Origin: Deltaproteobacteria bacterium
GTDB lineage: Bacteria > Desulfobacterota > Desulfobacteria > Desulfobacterales > ETH-SRB1
Reading direction: 5' to 3'
Length of the DNA: 6,381 bases
Assembly: GCA_003647525.1 (NCBI GenBank)
Contig: QMMZ01000121.1
Location: 1-6,381, forward strand
The notes under the pieces were generated by a model, which saw only the letters and a program-made list of their open reading frames with translations, did not search any database and was not told the DNA's origin. The position numbers and the translations under genes were made by a program. Position 1 is the stretch's first letter. Every line of letters begins with the position of its first letter. Below are positions 1-5,931 of the stretch, piece after piece.

Positions 1-1071
1 AAAATCTCCTGTATAATCAATAACTACTTCATTTATCGGCCAGCTTGAAAGCTGTGACTGAAGGCAGCCAATCCTCTCCGCAAGGGTTAAAAAAGGTCCA
101 AGCTTTGCCATGAGTTCGCCTGTAATAGAGGGAATATTTACAGCATTTATTATAGTTCCGTTTTTAAGATAGTCAATTATCTGTTCTGCGACCGCAACCG
201 CAACATTGGTCTGGGCTTCCCGGGTAGATGCTCCAAGGTGCGGAGTACATACCAGGTGGTCCATTTCAATGATATTTGATTTACCCGGAGGTTCAACTTC
301 AAAAACATCAAGGGCCGCTCCTGCTACCTTACCTGATTTCATGGCTTCAAAAAGATCATCTTCTTTAACAATACCACCGCGAGCGCAGTTTATAATCATA
401 ACTCCGTCCTTCATCTTATCAATAGCATCTTTATTGATAAGGCCTGTGGTTTCTTTAAGCTTTGGAACGTGCAGCGTTATGTAATCAGCTTTTTTGTATA
501 ATTCGTCCAGAGAAGCATATTTAAATCCTGCCTTTTCGATAAGTTCCGGCACAACAAAAGGATCATATATAATAACCTGCATTTTGAGTCCGCGCGCCCG
601 ATCTGCAACAATTGAGCCGATTTTACCAAACCCGATAACACCAAGAACCTTGTTATACAGCTCTCTGCCCTGCAAATTCTTTTTTTCCCATCGTCCATCC
701 TTCAAGGATGAAGTCCCCAATGGTATATTGCGTGTTAGTGAAAGCATTAGAGCTAACGTATGCTCAGCAGTGGTAATAACATTGCCACCTGGGGTATTCA
801 TCACAACTATACCTCTTTTCGTTGCCGCCGGTATATCCACATTGTCGAGACCGATACCTGCACGGCCTATGACTTTTAAACGGGTTGCATTTTGCAGAAG
901 ATCATCTGTTACTTTTGTAGCGCTTCGTATAACAAGACCGTCATAGTTACCTATGATTCCTTTGAGTTCATCCGGAGATAATCCAACATTAACATCTACA
1001 TCAAAACCTTCTTCTTCCTGAAACATTTTAATTCCGGCCTCACCGAGATTATCGCTGATCAAAACTTTCAT
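1..1071 (-). CDS. serA: D-3-phosphoglycerate dehydrogenase, N-terminal 357 residues (3' end outside window)
   Basis: This enzyme oxidises 3-phosphoglycerate to 3-phosphohydroxypyruvate with NAD+, the first step of serine synthesis in the cytoplasm. The reading frame is open from the ATG (complement of 1069-1071) to base 1. The Rossmann motif GFGKIG is at residues 147-152, and Asp170 (IIYDP) is the residue expected to read NAD+. The catalytic triad is Arg231 (NCARGG), Glu260 (FEVEPP) and His278 (TPHLGAST). After the catalytic domains the chain continues (from about residue 305, through NAVNIPSITGE) into an extra domain. This indicates the long, roughly 525-residue form with intervening and ACT domains, so about 170 residues are missing. 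A ribosome site AGGGGG lies 6 nt before the start. The gene is transcribed divergently from ndk, from its own promoter. I see no frameshift in the visible part. Confidence 0.96.
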   Translation of the reverse strand, partial: MKVLISDNLGEAGIKMFQEEEGFDVDVNVGLSPDELKGIIGNYDGLVIRSATKVTDDLLQNATRLKVIGRAGIGLDNVDIPAATKRGIVVMNTPGGNVITTAEHTLALMLSLTRNIPLGTSSLKDGRWEKKNLQGRELYNKVLGVIGFGKIGSIVADRARGLKMQVIIYDPFVVPELIEKAGFKYASLDELYKKADYITLHVPKLKETTGLINKDAIDKMKDGVMIINCARGGIVKEDDLFEAMKSGKVAGAALDVFEVEPPGKSNIIEMDHLVCTPHLGASTREAQTNVAVAVAEQIIDYLKNGTIINAVNIPSITGELMAKLGPFLTLAERIGCLQSQLSSWPINEVVIDYTGDF

Positions 1072-1114
1072 TATTTTCCCCCTAAAACGAAAATTAAATA
1101 AACTATATATTTTT

Positions 1115-1143
1115 ATAATATCTTATAATTATTAGTATGTAAA
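1115..1143 (-). promoter_or_regulatory. sigma70-type promoter for serA
   Basis: Read leftward, the sequence has a -35 box TTTACA (complement of 1138-1143), a 17-bp AT-rich spacer and a -10 box TATTAT (complement of 1115-1120). Each box matches the consensus at 5 of 6 bases. Transcription would begin near 1108, giving a leader of about 37 nt before the serA ATG. The call is from pattern only; the whole spacer is AT-rich, which raises the chance of false matches. Confidence 0.6.
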
Positions 1144-1188
1144 ATAATTAATTTAAGCCATAAATCAATAAAGGCAATTTATTTTTGC

Positions 1189-1212
1189 TCTAAGTGTTGT
1201 TGTCTAAGTGTT
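1189..1212 (+). repeat. 10-bp direct repeat abutting the ndk promoter (possible operator)
   Basis: TCTAAGTGTT occurs at 1189-1198 and again, exactly, at 1203-1212, a 14-bp period. The second copy touches the -35 box of the ndk promoter. Its core CTAAG recurs twice more in the leader (1264-1268 and 1296-1300). The position just upstream of a promoter fits a binding site for an activator or repressor, but no regulator can be named. Confidence 0.5.
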
Positions 1213-1239
1213 TGACATGTGCAGTAGTTTATATATATG
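1212..1239 (+). promoter_or_regulatory. sigma70-type promoter for ndk-trmJ
   Basis: A perfect -35 box TTGACA (1212-1217) is followed after 16 bp by TATATG (1234-1239), set within an alternating TA run that also offers TATATA at shorter spacing. The start would be near 1246, leaving a leader of about 145 nt before ndk, long enough to hold the inverted-repeat structure described separately. Confidence 0.55.
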
Positions 1240-1260
1240 TAAATCATGAATTGAAATTTA

Positions 1261-1369
1261 AACCTAAGTTGAGAGATTTTTTGCGAAGAAATGTGCTAAG
1301 ATCTTGATGTGCAAGAGATTGGTGCAGGTCGAGTAAAAAATCGCTCAACTTTGAGCGAGCCCTTAGGTT
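1261..1369 (+). other. Large imperfect inverted repeat in the ndk 5' leader
   Basis: AACCTAAG (1261-1268) is the exact complement of CTTAGGTT (1362-1369). Inside it, GTTGAG (1268-1273) plus GATTTTTT (1275-1282) pair with CTCAAC (1344-1349) and AAAAAATC (1335-1342), with one mismatch. This long helix competes with a local hairpin, stem 1341-1347 with 1352-1358 and loop ACTT. The leader RNA could therefore adopt two exclusive folds that share the outer helix. The likely ribosome site of ndk (AAGGA at 1376-1380) starts a few bases beyond the outer helix. It may be a regulatory leader; a small inverted-repeat element is the alternative. The local hairpin has no U-run on this strand, so it is not a forward terminator. 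Confidence 0.5.
1335..1358 (-). terminator. Intrinsic-terminator-like hairpin on the minus strand
   Basis: Read leftward, a 7-bp perfect stem (TCGCTCA / TGAGCGA, complements of 1352-1358 and 1341-1347, 4-nt loop) is followed directly by six T. This is the shape of a Rho-independent terminator for transcripts entering from the ndk side, antisense to ndk. No gene on that strand needs it, so it may block read-through toward serA or be a by-product of the leader structure. Confidence 0.45.
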
Positions 1370-1391
1370 AAAGGAAAGGATAAGAAGAAAT

Positions 1392-1808
1392 ATGGAAAGA
1401 ACATTATCAATAATCAAGCCGGATGGAGTTGGCCGCGGTCTGATAGGCGAAGTTATTAAAAGACTTGAAAGCAGCAATATGAAAATTATTGCCATGAAGA
1501 TGCTGAAAATGACCAGGAAGCAGGCACAGGGTTTTTATGCTGTTCATAAAGAACGTCCATTCTTTGACAGTTTAACAGACTTTATGTCATCAGGCACGGT
1601 TGTCGTAATGGTACTTGAGGCCGAGAATGTAATTTCAAAATACCGTGATTTAATGGGTGCAACAAATTATAAAGAAGCTGAGGAAGGTACTATTCGGAGA
1701 GATTTTGCTACGGATATTGAGAAAAACGTGGTCCACGGTTCAGATTCAAAGAAATCGGCCGACTCCGAAATCGGTTACTTTTTTAACAGTTTTGAAATAG
1801 TTAACTGA
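1392..1808 (+). CDS. ndk: Nucleoside diphosphate kinase
   Basis: This kinase transfers the gamma-phosphate of ATP to other (d)NDPs through a phosphohistidine intermediate and balances NTP pools in the cytoplasm. At 138 residues it has the normal bacterial length. The expected residues are all present: Lys9 in KPDG, Tyr49 ([11 protein letters not shown]), Arg85, Thr91 in GATN, Arg102, Asn112 and the active-site His115 in NVVHGSDS. The end (SEIGYFF) is also typical. The ATG at 1392 gives the canonical [12 protein letters not shown] start, with AAGGA at 1376-1380 as a rather distant ribosome site (11-nt spacing). It is the first gene of a pair: its TGA overlaps the trmJ ATG by one base, which implies translational coupling. 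The long structured leader upstream suggests post-transcriptional control. Confidence 0.97.
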   Translation: MERTLSIIKPDGVGRGLIGEVIKRLESSNMKIIAMKMLKMTRKQAQGFYAVHKERPFFDSLTDFMSSGTVVVMVLEAENVISKYRDLMGATNYKEAEEGTIRRDFATDIEKNVVHGSDSKKSADSEIGYFFNSFEIVN

Positions 1809-2599
1809 TGAAAAAGAAAGTAAATTTTGACAATATTTCCATTATCTTGAAACAGCCCCGATGTTCTGAAAATATTGGGGCTGCCGCTCGCGCTATACGC
1901 AATATGGGGATAGGCAGACTTGTACTGGTTAACCCGACAAACTATGATATAGCCAAAGTCATGAAACTGGCTACCCATGCTGCTGCTGAAGTTGTTGAGC
2001 AAATAGAGCTTTATGAAGAACTTAAAGAAGCTCTTTCACCTTATAGTTATGTTGTTGGAACAACCGCCAGGATAGGAAAATATCGTCGGTCTGTAAAAAA
2101 TCCCTCAAAACTTGCTCAAAGCCTGATAGCCATCTCAAGAGATAACAATATTGCCATAATTTTTGGGCCCGAGGACAGGGGGCTTTCCAACGAGGATATA
2201 AAATTCTGCGATGCTCTTGTTAATATCCCGACTGCGGACTTTTCTTCCATTAATTTAGCTCAGGCGGCAATGATTGTTTGTTATGAAATATTTAATGCCG
2301 GTTGTACAGAAAGCCATAATTTTGTCCCTCGTCTTGCAACCCGTCATGAGATTGAAGGTATGTATGATCAGCTTAAACATATATTGGTGAGGATAAGCTA
2401 TATAAATAATGAAAATCCCGATTATTGGATGAACAAATTGCGCCATTTTTTTACACGGTTACACATGCAGGCCAGAGAAGTAAGTATTATCAGGGGCATA
2501 TGCAGGCAGATCGACTGGTATGGCAAAAAATGTTTCAATGATGGACAGAAGAGTTTATCATGTCAGCAAAACCCACTTGAAAGGCGTAAAATCCTGTAA
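1808..2599 (+). CDS. trmJ: TrmJ-family tRNA 2'-O-methyltransferase (SPOUT/SpoU)
   Basis: The family uses S-adenosylmethionine to methylate the 2'-OH of residue 32 in the anticodon loop of certain tRNAs, acting as a knotted dimer. The three SpoU motifs are visible in order: RCSENIGAAARAIRNMG (about 18-34, with Asn22 and Arg28), IIFGPEDRGLSNEDI (117-131) and the knot segment SSINLAQAAMIVCYEI (146-161). The C-terminal extension NPDYWMNKLRHFFTR...REVSIIRGI (204-231) is the part that resembles TrmJ rather than RlmB or TrmH. The length of 263 aa fits the family (E. coli TrmJ is about 246). The start overlaps the ndk stop (TGATG), so it is probably read by coupling; there is no separate strong ribosome site. 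The exact tRNA target (C32 or U32) cannot be told from sequence. Confidence 0.93.
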   Translation: MKKKVNFDNISIILKQPRCSENIGAAARAIRNMGIGRLVLVNPTNYDIAKVMKLATHAAAEVVEQIELYEELKEALSPYSYVVGTTARIGKYRRSVKNPSKLAQSLIAISRDNNIAIIFGPEDRGLSNEDIKFCDALVNIPTADFSSINLAQAAMIVCYEIFNAGCTESHNFVPRLATRHEIEGMYDQLKHILVRISYINNENPDYWMNKLRHFFTRLHMQAREVSIIRGICRQIDWYGKKCFNDGQKSLSCQQNPLERRKIL

Positions 2600-2605
2600 T
2601 TTTGC

Positions 2606-2635
2606 TTGACAATATATTGCAATTTAAAATATTAG
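2606..2635 (+). promoter_or_regulatory. Promoter for the small-protein/permease operon
   Basis: Six bases after the trmJ stop lies a perfect TTGACA (2606-2611), followed after 18 bp by TATTAG (2630-2635, 4 of 6 to consensus). A start near 2642 gives an untranslated leader of nearly 150 nt before the 67-aa gene. I see no convincing terminator between trmJ and this promoter, so some read-through from ndk-trmJ is possible. Confidence 0.5.
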
Positions 2636-2697
2636 TTATGAGCGGCTGTTATTCTAAACCAGTTAATAATTATTCTCATATCATTCTCAGCGAGTTA

Positions 2698-2720
2698 TCA
2701 CACAAAAAGCCTCACACAAA
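2698..2720 (+). repeat. 9-bp direct repeat in the leader of the permease operon
   Basis: TCACACAAA is present at 2698-2706 and 2712-2720, again with a 14-bp period. It lies downstream of the proposed transcription start, where a repressor or RNA-binding factor could act. Chance occurrence in AT-rich sequence cannot be excluded. Nothing else stands out between 2636 and 2770. Confidence 0.3.
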
Positions 2721-2788
2721 GAGACATAATCCATATTAATGAAGAAATAAATATAAAATGGTAACAAAAAAGGAGGCAAAATTAAAAA

Positions 2789-2992
2789 ATGGGAACACGT
2801 GCCGATAAGAATAAAGATAAACAAGAGGATAACAAGGGACCTCTGGGCATTGATTATGAGGCCGAAGACGTATTCGCCGGAGCTGAACCATGGGAGCCCA
2901 TCGAGACAAAGCTTGTTGTTGGATCGTTTATAGCTGCTTTTCTTTTCCTGGGGTTGTTTGCAACCCTGATTCATATCTATATTTTAAAATAA
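2789..2992 (+). CDS. Small single-pass membrane protein, 67 aa, unknown function
   Basis: I do not recognise a named family. The first 20 residues are very polar (many Lys, Asp, Gln), followed by an acidic segment with WEP (35-37). One clear membrane helix spans about residues 42-65 (LVVGSFIAAFLFLGLFATLIHIYIL), and the chain ends in Lys67. A strong ribosome site AGGAGG (2771-2776) before the ATG supports a real gene, as does its place at the head of a three-gene run that ends with a permease. The 81-aa gene starts about 23 nt after its stop. Small one-helix proteins encoded next to transporters often serve as accessory or stabilising subunits; that role here is inference from size and context only. 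Confidence 0.78.
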   Translation: MGTRADKNKDKQEDNKGPLGIDYEAEDVFAGAEPWEPIETKLVVGSFIAAFLFLGLFATLIHIYILK

Positions 2993-3015
2993 TATGCCTT
3001 ACAAGAGAACAAGAA

Positions 3016-3261
3016 GTGATTGAATTAATCATTAGTCATAACGGGAAGAGCTGGACTGCAAAAAACGATTTGCTGTTTGCAGAGGCTCCAACGTTAGAAA
3101 AGCTTGACAGCGAGTTGGAGAGACAGCTTAAACACAAGGGATGCCTTGAAAAAGGTGAAGAGGTCGATCTTTTTATGTCTTTTGACAATTCTATAATTCC
3201 TCAATGGATACGTCAGTACAGCCAGCATTATTTTAATAGAATTATCCGATTGAGAAACTAA
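3016..3261 (+). CDS. Small soluble protein, 81 aa, unknown function
   Basis: No family is recognised. The product is predicted cytoplasmic, with no membrane helix or signal peptide. It begins with a strand-like MIELIISHNGKSWTAKND, continues into a charged helix (about 23-42, EAPTLEKLDSELERQLKHKG), then a strand (EVDLFMSFD, 49-57) and an amphipathic basic tail (IPQWIRQYSQHYFNRIIRLRN). I chose GTG at 3016, preceded by AAGAGA (3003-3008). The frame stays open upstream to an ATG at 2890, but that stretch is only the shifted reading of the 67-aa gene. The gene sits 23 bp after that gene and 50 bp before the permease, so all three are probably co-transcribed. The small alpha/beta layout could suit a regulatory or docking partner of the permease, but that is a guess. 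Confidence 0.75.
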   Translation: MIELIISHNGKSWTAKNDLLFAEAPTLEKLDSELERQLKHKGCLEKGEEVDLFMSFDNSIIPQWIRQYSQHYFNRIIRLRN

Positions 3262-3311
3262 ATTATAGACTTTTTTTGAGACTATATCGTTGTAAGTAAG
3301 GAGGAATTTAA

Positions 3312-4784
3312 ATGGCTGAGATCAACAGGATCAATAGAAGATGGTATTCAGGAATGGACACCAGCGAGGACTGGTGGTCGGTTTGGCTTGGCTTGGCTTT
3401 TTTCTTTTTGGGCTTGCTATCTGTAACTGGAATTGACTTTGTCGGCTGGATTGCTTACCCCCACACATGGGTTGATATATCAAAATCAATTGCTCCTCTT
3501 GGAAAGAGTTACAAGGGCTTAGGCGCTGTAGGAAGTATCTGCGTGACCTATGTCATGTTTACCATAGCTACGTGTATAGGCGCATATTTCATGCGGTGGA
3601 ATCTAAAAAAGTTTTTTTGGGGCTGGACTTTTATATTTATTCTCACGTACATCTTGTGGGTTATTGGAAATCATGCGTTTTTTGCGGCCAATGTTACGAA
3701 TCGTGTTAAATACGGGTTGAGCGTCAGTTGTTCGCTTGGCGGCGGCGGTGCCTATATCCTGGCATTGTTTGTGGGTCTCATTATAGGAAATTTTTTCAAG
3801 AACTTTGCTGAGTTTTTAAGTGAAGCAGCTAAGCCCGAATGGTTTATTAAAACCGCTATTGTTTTTTTAGGTGTAAAGGTTGGATACATGGCCATGAAAG
3901 CCGCAAGCTTTGTTTTTGATCTTGCCCTTACAGGTGCCTGTGCAACCATTGTGGCATATCTTATATTCTGGCCAGGCACCTACGCTATTGCTAGAAAGAT
4001 ATTCAAATTGCCAAGAAAAATGTCAGCCGTCCTTGCTTCTGCGATATCCATTTGTGGTGTTTCCGCTGCTGTGGCGACAGGTGGAGCAGTTAGAGCCAAG
4101 CCTCTGATTCCTGTGATGGTTTCCGCGCTGGTCGTTGTTTATGCAGTGATAGAACTGGTTGTTTTACCACCCCTTTTTACCTCGACGTTAATGCATGAAC
4201 CTATCGTAGCTGGATCAGCTATGGGGATGGCAGTCAAAACCGATGGAGCTGACGCGGCCGCAGGGGCAGTCCTGGATGAGCTCATGCGAAATCGGAAGAT
4301 GAACATGGACGGCACTAAATGGGAAGAAGGCTGGATTACTACAAGTGCTGTTATGACTAAAATCTGGATTGATATGTTTATCGGACTTTGGGCGTTTGTT
4401 CTTGCCATTGTATGGGTGTACAGGGTTGACCGGCGTCCAGGTGAAGTCGTTCCTATATCGGAAGTTTGGCATAGATTCCCAAAATTTGTCCTTGGATACT
4501 TTGCTACCTGGGTAGTTTACCTGATTATTTTATTTGTTTTGCCTGATCTTGTGGAAAATGCAAAGGTAGGGGCTGTACCTGTAGAAAAAGGCATGAGAAA
4601 GTTGTTCTTCATGCTGACTTTTACAAGTATCGGCATTATTACAAATTTCAAAAAACTGATAGAGGCCAAATTCGGCAAGATGTTAGGGGTTTATTGTATA
4701 GCGCTATTTTTATACATCGTTCCTGTAGCGCTTATAGTGGCGTATATCTTTCACCATGGCATGGGCGTGCCCGTTGCGCATTAA
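3312..4784 (+). CDS. UPF0324/YeiH-family permease (putative sulfate exporter family), N-terminally extended
   Basis: This is an inner-membrane protein of 490 residues with about 12-13 hydrophobic segments. The family core begins near residue 145 (AYILALFVGLIIGNFF). Its hallmarks are the glycine/alanine stretch ASAISICGVSAAVATGGA (242-259), the loop AGSAMGMAVKTDGADAAAG (300-318) and the closing block KLFFMLTFTSIGIITNFKKL (430-449). Some relatives are annotated as sulfate exporters (TauZ-like); for most members the substrate is unproven. Typical members have about 340-350 residues. This one adds about 140 N-terminal residues with three further helices (about 24-48, 72-95 and 101-120) and an insert around 325-345. 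An ideal AAGGAGG (3298-3304) lies 7 nt before the ATG. The two small genes upstream appear to be operon partners. In a sulfur-metabolising anaerobe an anion-export or exchange role is plausible, but direction and substrate are unknown. Confidence 0.9.
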   Translation: MAEINRINRRWYSGMDTSEDWWSVWLGLAFFFLGLLSVTGIDFVGWIAYPHTWVDISKSIAPLGKSYKGLGAVGSICVTYVMFTIATCIGAYFMRWNLKKFFWGWTFIFILTYILWVIGNHAFFAANVTNRVKYGLSVSCSLGGGGAYILALFVGLIIGNFFKNFAEFLSEAAKPEWFIKTAIVFLGVKVGYMAMKAASFVFDLALTGACATIVAYLIFWPGTYAIARKIFKLPRKMSAVLASAISICGVSAAVATGGAVRAKPLIPVMVSALVVVYAVIELVVLPPLFTSTLMHEPIVAGSAMGMAVKTDGADAAAGAVLDELMRNRKMNMDGTKWEEGWITTSAVMTKIWIDMFIGLWAFVLAIVWVYRVDRRPGEVVPISEVWHRFPKFVLGYFATWVVYLIILFVLPDLVENAKVGAVPVEKGMRKLFFMLTFTSIGIITNFKKLIEAKFGKMLGVYCIALFLYIVPVALIVAYIFHHGMGVPVAH

Positions 4785-4796
4785 GTTTTTTTATGC
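4778..4796. other. Shared convergent 3' junction with weak hairpin and T7 run
   Basis: The permease stop (4782-4784) and the radical SAM stop (complement of 4791-4793) are 6 bp apart. GCATTAA (4778-4784) and TTTATGC (4790-4796) form a weak 6-of-7 hairpin. A run of seven T (4786-4792) lies within it rather than after it. This is poor as an intrinsic terminator for either gene, so opposing transcripts may overlap. Confidence 0.25.
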
Positions 4797-5873
4797 CCCC
4801 AGCCTTTTATAACACTTTACGCAGCATTGAGGCATTTCCGATAAAATTTGCTCAGGGCTTCTCGTTATATTTGGATGGGAAAACTCTCTGAATTCGGAGT
4901 ATTCCTTTTTGTTCCAGATATGGGTTAAACTTTCGTTTTGGATGTTGCCAAAGGAAATTCCTTTTATTGGGAAAGATTGACCTTTGAAAATGTAACATGG
5001 CGGATTACGGTCACCGGGTTCGCGATTTTCAGAGAGAACCGGATCGATAAGCACGCATGGAACGACTTCGCCTTCAACATTGATGACGCATGCATGGAAG
5101 ATATTTTCGCGGCAACGCAAAGAGGCATCGTCAAGGCCGGGGCCGTGATAGTCAAAGATAATGTTTTCACCGGCTGCTTTGTTTTTTATCTCTTCCAGCA
5201 TGCTGTGATAATAATCTATCTGTTCTGTATCATTGAAAATTGCTTCCGCTGAAAGTTTCGGATCAATAATCAAAGTCATGTTGCTGGCTACTATTTGTTT
5301 TGCTCCCACATTTTTTGCAAGGGGAAGAATCTCCTTGAGTTCATGGAAATTGGATCTGAGCATGAGATAGGCGAGATGCACTGACGGGACATGGGTTTTT
5401 CTTTCAGCTTTTATCTTGCACAGCAGTTCAAGATTGGAAACGAGTTTATTAAAGTCGGTTCCTTTGCGGATCCGGTTATGGGTTGTTGCGGTAGTGCCGG
5501 CGAGACTGATACCGATAATGTTCAACTCCAAATCAACCAACCTTTGGATGGTATCTTCGGTAAGAAGCATGCCGTTTGTAGTAAACCCGACGCATTTCCC
5601 TTGATCCTTGCAAATTCGGATCATTTCAAAGATATCGTTGTTAAGAAGAGGTTCTCCCCACCCCTGCAGGTAAATCATATCGGTATATTTGAGAAAAGGG
5701 AGCAATTTATGAAACAGATCTATTGACATCTGCTTGCCTGTCCAACGGTTTTTCATCAGGGTGTGTGGACAATAAATGCAGGCTCCATTGCAGTGGGTCG
5801 TTACTTCAACCTGAACCCAGTCCAGGGTTGGGCTCCCGATTTTGTCCAGTTGCTTTTTAAACCATTTAAACAT
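4791..5873 (-). CDS. Radical SAM protein with short SPASM/twitch-like C-terminus
   Basis: This 360-aa enzyme should bind a [4Fe-4S] cluster through C28, C32 and C35 (CNGACIYC) and cleave S-adenosylmethionine to a radical. GWGEP (71-75) is the SAM-contacting glycine motif and FTTNG (97-101) the next conserved strand. The C-terminal third has C254, C262 and C273 around the pattern C-x13-G-x4-C, then the SPASM-like stretch ISFGNIQNESLTHIWN. It ends with C350, C351 and C354 only six residues from the end. The usual downstream SPASM cysteines are missing, so one auxiliary cluster (twitch type) is more likely than two. Relatives modify peptides or proteins or build cofactors; no substrate is visible nearby. 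The ATG is preceded only by a weak ribosome site (TGAG). It lies downstream of the ATPase gene on the same strand and converges on the permease. Confidence 0.92.
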   Translation of the reverse strand: MFKWFKKQLDKIGSPTLDWVQVEVTTHCNGACIYCPHTLMKNRWTGKQMSIDLFHKLLPFLKYTDMIYLQGWGEPLLNNDIFEMIRICKDQGKCVGFTTNGMLLTEDTIQRLVDLELNIIGISLAGTTATTHNRIRKGTDFNKLVSNLELLCKIKAERKTHVPSVHLAYLMLRSNFHELKEILPLAKNVGAKQIVASNMTLIIDPKLSAEAIFNDTEQIDYYHSMLEEIKNKAAGENIIFDYHGPGLDDASLRCRENIFHACVINVEGEVVPCVLIDPVLSENREPGDRNPPCYIFKGQSFPIKGISFGNIQNESLTHIWNKKEYSEFREFSHPNITRSPEQILSEMPQCCVKCYKRLGA

Positions 5874-5881
5874 GGTAACTA

Positions 5882-5909
5882 CTCAGGTTGTCAGGTTCAC
5901 GGTTTACGG
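5882..5909 (-). repeat. Degenerate 7-bp tandem repeat upstream of the radical SAM gene
   Basis: Read leftward this stretch breaks into units of seven: CCGTAAA, CCGTGAA, CCTGACA and a partial ACCTGAG. The unit CCGTGAA also occurs at both ends of the neighbouring 100-bp element. Similar 7-bp intergenic repeats are, from memory, common in Desulfobacterales genomes, but I cannot verify this here. It fills the spacer just before the radical SAM start codon. Confidence 0.45.
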
Positions 5910-5931
5910 TCAGGACTTTGTTTCCCGATAA

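Noticed and set aside
206..946. Two plus-strand open frames of 92 and 150 aa
   Set aside because: They lie wholly within serA, whose frame is continuous with all catalytic residues; their translations look like antisense shadows.
1341..1358. Forward-strand terminator or attenuator before ndk
   Set aside because: The hairpin is followed by GCCCTTAGG, not a U-run, on the plus strand; the T-run exists only on the minus strand.
1261..1369. MITE-like element in the ndk leader
   Set aside because: The ends are inverted repeats, but no clear direct repeat flanks them (TTAA against TAAA only), so a leader structure is the better explanation.
1244..1495. 83-aa open frame on the minus strand spanning the ndk leader and start
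   Set aside because: It overlaps the beginning of ndk, has a low-complexity hydrophobic translation, and the terminator-like hairpin falls inside it.
2890..3015. ATG at 2890 as the start of the 81-aa gene (123-aa version)
   Set aside because: The added residues are just another frame of the 67-aa membrane protein gene. The protein-like composition begins near the GTG at 3016, where a modest ribosome site is also present.
2994..3023. ATG at 2994 right after the 67-aa gene
   Set aside because: That frame stops after nine codons, so it cannot start the next gene.
4938..5726. Plus-strand open frames of 104, 111 and 62 aa
   Set aside because: They are antisense to the radical SAM gene, which has full cluster motifs and correct length.
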